Source: Cephalopachus bancanus
Taxonomy: Eukaryota > Chordata > Mammalia > Primates > Tarsiidae
Reading direction: 5' to 3'
DNA: 64,000 nt
NCBI GenBank assembly: GCA_027257055.1
Contig: JAPVLO010000138.1
Location: 7,316,001-7,380,000 of the forward strand
Part shown: positions 58,527 to 64,000 of the stretch, piece after piece
How the letters are laid out: the number at the start of each line of letters is the position of its first letter
Numbering within the stretch: the stretch's first letter is position 1
Notes under the pieces: generated by a model
Databases searched by the model: none
What the model saw: the letters and a program-made list of their open reading frames with translations, nothing else
Told to the model about the DNA's origin: nothing
Made by a program: the position numbers and the translations under genes

Positions 58527-59798
58527 TCTATAGAAAAGAAAGCAGCTAATAGAAACTGCCTTTGAAGGAGCCCAGATATTGAATTTAACAAAGACTTCAA
58601 ATAATCTATTATAAATATATTCAAAGAACTAATACTGCCATATTTAAAGAACTAGAGGAAAGTGTGATAACAATGATTTGTCAAATAGAGAATATCAATA
58701 AAGTAGTAGGAAAAAAAGGAAATTCCAGAGTTGCAAGGTACAGTAGTGAAAATTTACATAATAAGACTAACCATAAGAGAACTAAGGAGAAGTATAAATC
58801 ACATTGAAATCTTAGGTTCAAAAAACCTTGGCCCAATAGCTTTGGGTATAATAGTCTGATGCATATTTAGAATGGATGAAGACATTTGAGGTACATAGGG
58901 TAGCTGCATTACTGTGTGGAGACATGGGGACATTAGGGAAGTAAGATGGATTTTTTGTGTTTACGCATACATGTATGTGTGTAATTGTTTGTTGAATGTG
59001 TAAGAAAGAGAAATAAACAAATGGGTAAAGCACAAAGCAAAATGAGTGAAATGGGTTTTCAAACCACCGTAGATCTGTATACATCAAAACTTATTAAAGA
59101 AATTAAATCAACATTAATAACTTTTCAAAAAAGTAATCCTCAGACTAAGACAGTTTCACTAACTTTAGCGAATATTAAAGAAAAGTAAGATACAAGTTCT
59201 CCAGTTCTTCCAGAAAATAGGAGAGGAAACATTTCCAAATTATTTAATTAGAACAATGTTACCTAATACCAAAGTAGATAAATACATTGTAAGAAAGGAA
59301 AACTAAAGCTCAGCATCTCTTATGAACCCAAATGCAAAAATCCACAGCAAAATATTAGCAAACCACATCTGACAATGTATAAAAAGAATAATGAACTTAA
59401 AATAATAAAATTTCTTCAACATATGCAGACATTCCACATTAAAAAGTGAATTAACGTAATCAACCCCATTAATAGGTTAAAGAAGAAAAATCACATAATC
59501 ACTTGACAATATCTAATACCCATTTATAAGGAAATCTCAGCAAATCGACAATAGAGGAATAATTCAACACTTTGATAAAGAACATCTATGATACACCTAG
59601 AGTTAATATATCATTTAAGCGTGAAAAACACAACACTTTCCCCTTAAGATCCATAACAAGGCAAAGATTTCCTTTCTTAACACTCCTTTTTCCCCATTGC
59701 ATTGGACGTTCTAGCTATTGCAATAAGACAAAAAAAAAAAAATACAGATTTGGAAGGAGAGAATAGAATTGTCTCTGTTCTCAGGTGATTGTCTATGT

Positions 59799-60081
59799 AA
59801 AAAATCTCAGCCGGGCTCGGTGGCTCAGCCTGTAATCCCGCGCCTTTGGGAGGCTGAGGTGAGTGGATTGCCTGAGCCCGCGGGTTTGAGACCCGCCTGG
59901 GCAGCGAGACCTCATCTCTACAATAAATCAAAAAAATCAGCCGGGCGTGGTAGCGTATGCCTGTAATTCCGGCTTCTCCGAAGGCTGAGGCGGAAGGATA
60001 GCCAGAGCCCAGCAGGCGAGGCTGCGGTGGCCGGGAGCGGCCACTGCACTCCAGTCTGGGCGACCGAGTGAGACTCCAACT

Positions 60082-60112
<31 letters not shown>

Positions 60113-60114
60113 CA
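59799..60114 (+). mobile_element. Alu, tarsier-type, with 11-bp TSD
   Basis: Dimer at 59810-60103 flanked by AAAAAATCTCA (59799-59809, 60104-60114). The pure A tail is nearly 30 nt long, consistent with recent insertion. Right-arm stem perfect at 60027-60044. Confidence 0.95.
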
Positions 60115-60692
60115 AAAAGTTGACAATAAAACTTCTGGAACTAATAAATGACTAGAGGAAGGTATCAGTATCAAGGGTAATATACAAACATTAATTGCAC
60201 CTTATATATAACCAGTGATACCAAATTTTGAATTTAAAAAAATGCTACTATTCACAAGAGCACCAAGAAAGGAAATTTTAGAGATGCATTGAACAAAATA
60301 CGTACAGAATCTATATACAGAGAATGGTACAATCTTGATGAAACAAATCAAAAGGATCTAAATAAATGGAGAGATACCCTATGATCACAGACGGAAAGAC
60401 TGAACATTGTTAAAATCACCATTTTTTCGCCAACTTGATCAATAGATTTAAAGCAATCCTAATAAAAATACGAAATATTTTGTAGATGTTGAAAAATTGA
60501 TCCTAAAGTTTATATGGAAAGTCAGAAGACTCAAAATAATTCTAAAGAATAGCAACGTTGTAGCTTGTTTTGAATAATTGAATTCAAGGCCTATTATAAG
60601 GCTATTATAAACAATAAAACATGGCACTTGTAAAAGGATAGTCACGTAGATTAATGCAAGATAGAAAATCCAGAAACAGACTCACGTAAATA

Positions 60693-61051
60693 TAGTCAAC
60701 TGCCAGGCATGGTGACTTATGCCTATAATTCCAGCACTTTGGGAAGCAGAGGCAAGAGGACTGCCTGAGTCCAAGGGTTCAAGATCAGCCTGGGCAATTT
60801 GGTGAGACCTCTTCTCTACAATAAATCAAACAAACAAACAAACAAACAAACCTCTGCATGGTGATGCACAGCTGTGGTTCCTGTTACTTGGAAGGCTGAG
60901 GTAGAAGGATCACCTTAGCCCAGAAGGCCGAGGCTGTGGTGGCCATGAGCATGTCAATGCACTCCAGCCTGGGAGACAGAGTGAGACTCCTATTCAAAAT
61001 AATAGTAGTAATAATAATAATAATAAATAATAATAATATGTGTAGTCAACT
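60693..61051 (+). mobile_element. Older AluJ-like element, with 9-bp TSD
   Basis: Element at 60702-61042 with (CAAA)n in the linker and a (TAA)n tail, flanked by TAGTCAACT (60693-60701, 61043-61051). Confidence 0.9.
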
Positions 61052-61385
61052 ACTCTTTAACAAGGGAACAAAGGCAATGGAATGAAGAAAGGATAGTTCA
61101 CTCAACAAATGGTGCTGGAAGAATTACATAGTCATATGGGAAAAAAGAAAATACAATACAGACCTCATATCTTTTATAAAAATTAATTAGCACAAATTTA
61201 TTAAAGTCCTAAATGTAAGAGTCAAAGCATATTCTCCTACATAATGAGATAGTAAAAAGATAGAGAACGTTAGTGTTGGGGATGAAGTTTTAGATTCAGC
61301 AGTATAAACATAGCCATTTTCACAAACTTAAAATTTGATCTTTATTAAAAGTAAAAGCTTTTGATCTGCTAAACACACCATTAAG

Positions 61386-61700
61386 AAAAGGAAAAGACAA
61401 GCCGGGCTCGGTGGCTCAGCCTGTAATCCCGCGCCTTTGGGAGGCTGAGGTGAGTGGATTGCCTGAGCCCGCGGGTTCGAGACCCGCCTGGGCAGCGAGA
61501 CCTCATCTCTACAATAAATTAAAAAATCAGCCGGGCATGGTAGTGCATGCCTGTAAATCCGGCTACTTGGAAGGCTGAGGCTGAAGGATCGCCGGAGCCC
61601 AGCAGGTCGAGGCTGCGGTGGCCGGAAGCAGCCACTGCACTCCAGTCTGGGTGACAGAGTGAGACTCCAACTTAAAAAAAAAAAAAAAGGAAAAGACAAG
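61386..61700 (+). mobile_element. Alu, tarsier-type, with 16-bp TSD
   Basis: Dimer at 61401-61684 flanked by AAAAGGAAAAGACAAG (61386-61401, 61685-61700). It carries the contracted A box (61412-61423) and the perfect B-box stem (61471-61487). Confidence 0.96.
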
Positions 61701-62071
61701 CTAATGACTGAGAGAAAATACTTGTAGCACACATCTCCCATGAACGACTTGTAGTCAATATATGAAAATAACTCTTTAAATTAAACAGTAAAAAAACATC
61801 CATTTTTTAAAAAATGGGCAAAAGATTGTAGCAAATGCCTCAAAAAAGAATATACACTGTATGGCAAATAAGTATATGGAAAGACACAACATTATTTGTC
61901 ATTAGGTATTGATACCACTACATACCTATTAGAATAACTAAAACAATTTTAGAACCTGACAATACCAAACATTTGCAAGGATTCAGAGGGACAAGAACTT
62001 TTATTCATGATAAAATGCTTATTGCTGATAAAATGATGTAGCCAATTTGTATGACAGTTTCACAGTTTCTT

Positions 62072-62404
62072 AGAAAGCTGAACCGAGTTTTGATTTGCAT
62101 TTCTCTGATGATTAGTGAGGCTGAGCACTTTTTCAAGTGTCTGTCAGCCGCCCATATATCTTCTCACTCATAATTGGACCTTGAACAATTATGATAATAC
62201 TATAAGAAAGGGATTGGCGGTAGTGGGAAACTGCCAGGGGAGGGCAGGTGGAATTGGCACTTGAGGGAAACTTCCAGAGGAGGGAGGGGCACACCTCATC
62301 AACAAGGGTATCTGCATAATGAACATTTGTATATCTAACCCTGAATTGTATCCCACATCTTTAAAATAAAGGGGAAACAAAAAAAAGAAAAAGAAATCTG
62401 AACC
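62072..62404 (+). mobile_element. L1 with 5' inversion and internal deletion, 13-bp TSD
   Basis: 62087-62160 is ORF2 in reverse orientation (equivalent to about 14418-14495 of the full-length copy). At 62161 it flips to the sense 3' end (from the equivalent of about 13935), with two G-rich units at 62211-62289 and a poly(A)-rich end. It is flanked by AGAAAKCTGAACC (62072-62084, 62392-62404, one mismatch). About 480 nt of L1 is missing at the inversion junction. Confidence 0.93.
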
Positions 62405-63156
62405 AAGTATTATCAAATGATCCAGCAATAACCCTCCTAGTATTTACCCCACTGAATTGAAAACTCATGTCCACACAAACCTGAATGTGACTGTTTACAG
62501 CAACGTAAATTGTAATCACCAATGACTGGAAGCAATCAAATTGTCTTTCAGCAAGTGAATGGATGAATAAATTGTTGGTCATCCATTATAATGGAATTTT
62601 ATTCAGTGATAAAAACAAATGAGTTATCAAGCCATAAAAAATGTGGATGAATCTTAAATACACATTGCTAACTGAAAAGAGCCATCCAGAAAAGACAACC
62701 TAGATTCCAATTATGTAAAGTTACGTGAAAGGCAAAAATATAGGTAGGATTTTAAAACTCAGTAATTGTCGTGGGAAATACAGGGAAATTTCGGGTATAA
62801 AACTATACTATACAATAATGTAATAGTGGATGCATGAGTCTATACATTTGTTAAAACCCATAGAGCTTTACAGCACAAAGACTAAACCTTTAGGTATGCA
62901 ATTTTTAGGAAGGGCTCCCAGGATGAAATGCAGAGTGTGACACAGCAATCTAACAGTATCACACATATATAAAACCTTGCTTAAGAGGTGCAGGGGCTGG
63001 TGAGAACGGGCTAACCTAAATAACTTTGGAAATTAGTGAAAAATATAAGACATTTGGAAAGGGAACAGTAAATAAGCACTGTATTCTAGCTGATAGGATT
63101 ATTCTCATGGAGAAGTAATCCTTATACAGTTATGAATGTATACTGGAATTTAACAA

Positions 63157-63465
63157 ACAAGTAAAGCCAGGCTCGGTGGCTCAGCCTGTAATCCCGCGCC
63201 TTGGGAGGCTGAGGTGAGTGGATTGCCTGAGCCCGCGTGTTCGAGACCCGCCTGGGCAGCGAGACCTCATCTCTACAATAAATCAAAAAATCAGCCAGGC
63301 GTGGTAGCGCATGCCTGTAATTCTGGCTACTCGGAAGGCTGAGGCGGAAGGATCGCTGGAGCCCAGCAGGTCAAGGCTGCAGCGGCCGGGAGCGGCCACT
63401 GCACTCCAGTCTGGGCAACAGAGTGAGACTCCAACTCAAAAAAAAAAAAAAAAAATACAAGTAAA
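63157..63465 (+). mobile_element. Alu, tarsier-type, with 9-bp TSD
   Basis: Dimer at 63166-63456, near consensus, flanked by ACAAGTAAA (63157-63165, 63457-63465). Pure A tail. Confidence 0.94.
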
Positions 63466-64000
63466 TGTATGGTGAAATGAGGGAGTCAGATTTACACCGT
63501 TGAAGTGAAAGTTTATAGAAAAGTAATTGGTGGAGGCTAGAATGGTCCACGTGAGCCAAAGGTTAAGTTTATAGCCATCAGTATGAATGTATTTTTAGAT
63601 TAATAAGATGCTATAGAGATATTCATAGGTATATGTATATACACATCTTTAGTGTACACACACATTTTCTTGTTCTGTCATCTAAGATGGCCTAGAAACA
63701 CTGACATTGCAGTCCATCTAATGCCAATATATTTGTTTCTAGTACCATTATCCAATAAAGTAAATAAGAACGCCTTAGAAAGATGGTTGATTCTTGAACT
63801 TGGCATGAAATATACACAATCAAAGTGTGGCGTCTTGTTGAAACAGAAACTTAGAGGTGACCAAAAAAAAAAAATAAAGCCTACATTTATGTGACATGCA
63901 AAAGACATAGGTACTAACAGGAAGCTCTCCTAATAGCTAAAAGCTGGTACAATTTAGCAACAAACAAATGTTAGACAGGGAGGAGGGTATAACTTTACAG
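63466..64000. other. Unassigned DNA to window end
   Basis: No gene or recognised repeat; the open frames at 63652-63894 and 63678-63908 overlap on opposite strands and have no family signature. Confidence 0.5.

Larger units (their letters stand above)
57640..62990 (+). mobile_element. Old L1 (L1M-type), near full length, split by five insertions
   Basis: Pieces run in order on the + strand: the 5' region/ORF1 side (ATTTCATGAGACATATAAGG, AGAAACTGCCTTTGAAGGAGCCCAGATATTG at 58170-58600), ORF2 reverse transcriptase (59100-59750: TTCCAGAAAATAGGAGAGGA, AAAATATTAGCAAACC, GATAAAGAACATCTATGA), the ORF2 end (61760-62620: GAAAACTCATGTCCACACAAACC, GTGAATGGATGAATAAATTG) and 3' UTR (62620-62990: GTGTGACACAGCAATCTAAC). 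Insertions at 58223, 59810, 60702, 61401 and 62085 interrupt it. Divergence from intact L1 is high. Confidence 0.72.

Noticed and set aside
1..64000. CRISPR array, operon or phage-like system
   Set aside because: The direct repeats seen are SINE, LINE, LTR or microsatellite repeats; the sequence is plainly mammalian.

Overview
The window reads as ordinary, repeat-rich nuclear DNA from a primate, most likely a tarsier. It has no recognisable host gene, exon, tRNA or rRNA gene, CRISPR array or prokaryotic signal. The lineage call rests on its SINEs. About 18 copies belong to a dimeric 7SL-derived Alu family whose shared features (left arm opening GCCGGGCTCGGTGGCTCAG, B box inside a perfect GCGGG/CCCGC stem, right arm with a GTGGCC/GGCCAC stem, tail starting CCAACTCAAAA) differ from human Alu and from the lemur/galago type I recall. 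Six L1 insertions share one distinctive 3' end. I infer tarsier by exclusion and from memory of tarsier-specific (AluTa-type) Alu families; a database search should confirm it.

Layout. 1-8.4 kb: AT-rich intergenic DNA with one Alu, one 5'-truncated L1 and traces of MIR. 8.4-13.7 kb: three young Alus, an MLT1-type LTR, and two ~96% identical copies of a ~365-bp segment about 1.8 kb apart. 13.70-20.80 kb: a full-length but disabled L1 on the minus strand, with 3' UTR, broken ORF2 and ORF1, and a ~2 kb GC-rich 5' UTR built of degenerate tandem units. 20.8-25.3 kb: two MaLR LTRs in opposite orientation, a ~40-bp tandem repeat containing a perfect hairpin, and old L1. 25.3-31.6 kb: young Alus, an L1 with 5' inversion, a complete class I solo LTR with 4-bp target duplication, and an old L1 interrupted by a Tigger element. 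31.6-36 kb: probable L2 carrying two hAT elements (MER1- and MER20-like), then old L1. 36.5-39.2 kb: a Tigger7-like transposon with decayed transposase. 39.2-49.5 kb: mostly unassigned AT-rich DNA with four Alus and a TG/CA microsatellite. 49.5-57 kb: Alus, an L1 fragment, an endogenous retroviral LTR with adjoining open frame, a 5'-inverted L1, and a putative LTR. 57.2-63 kb: one old L1 cut up by four Alus and a further 5'-inverted L1. 63-64 kb: one young Alu and flank.

Nothing here acts as a gene system. The interest is in retrotransposition: one L1/Alu partnership has left target-site duplications, three 5' inversions, a possible Alu 5' transduction and an Alu family whose Pol III promoter and stems look tRNA-like. 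Coordinates and identities were worked out by eye.
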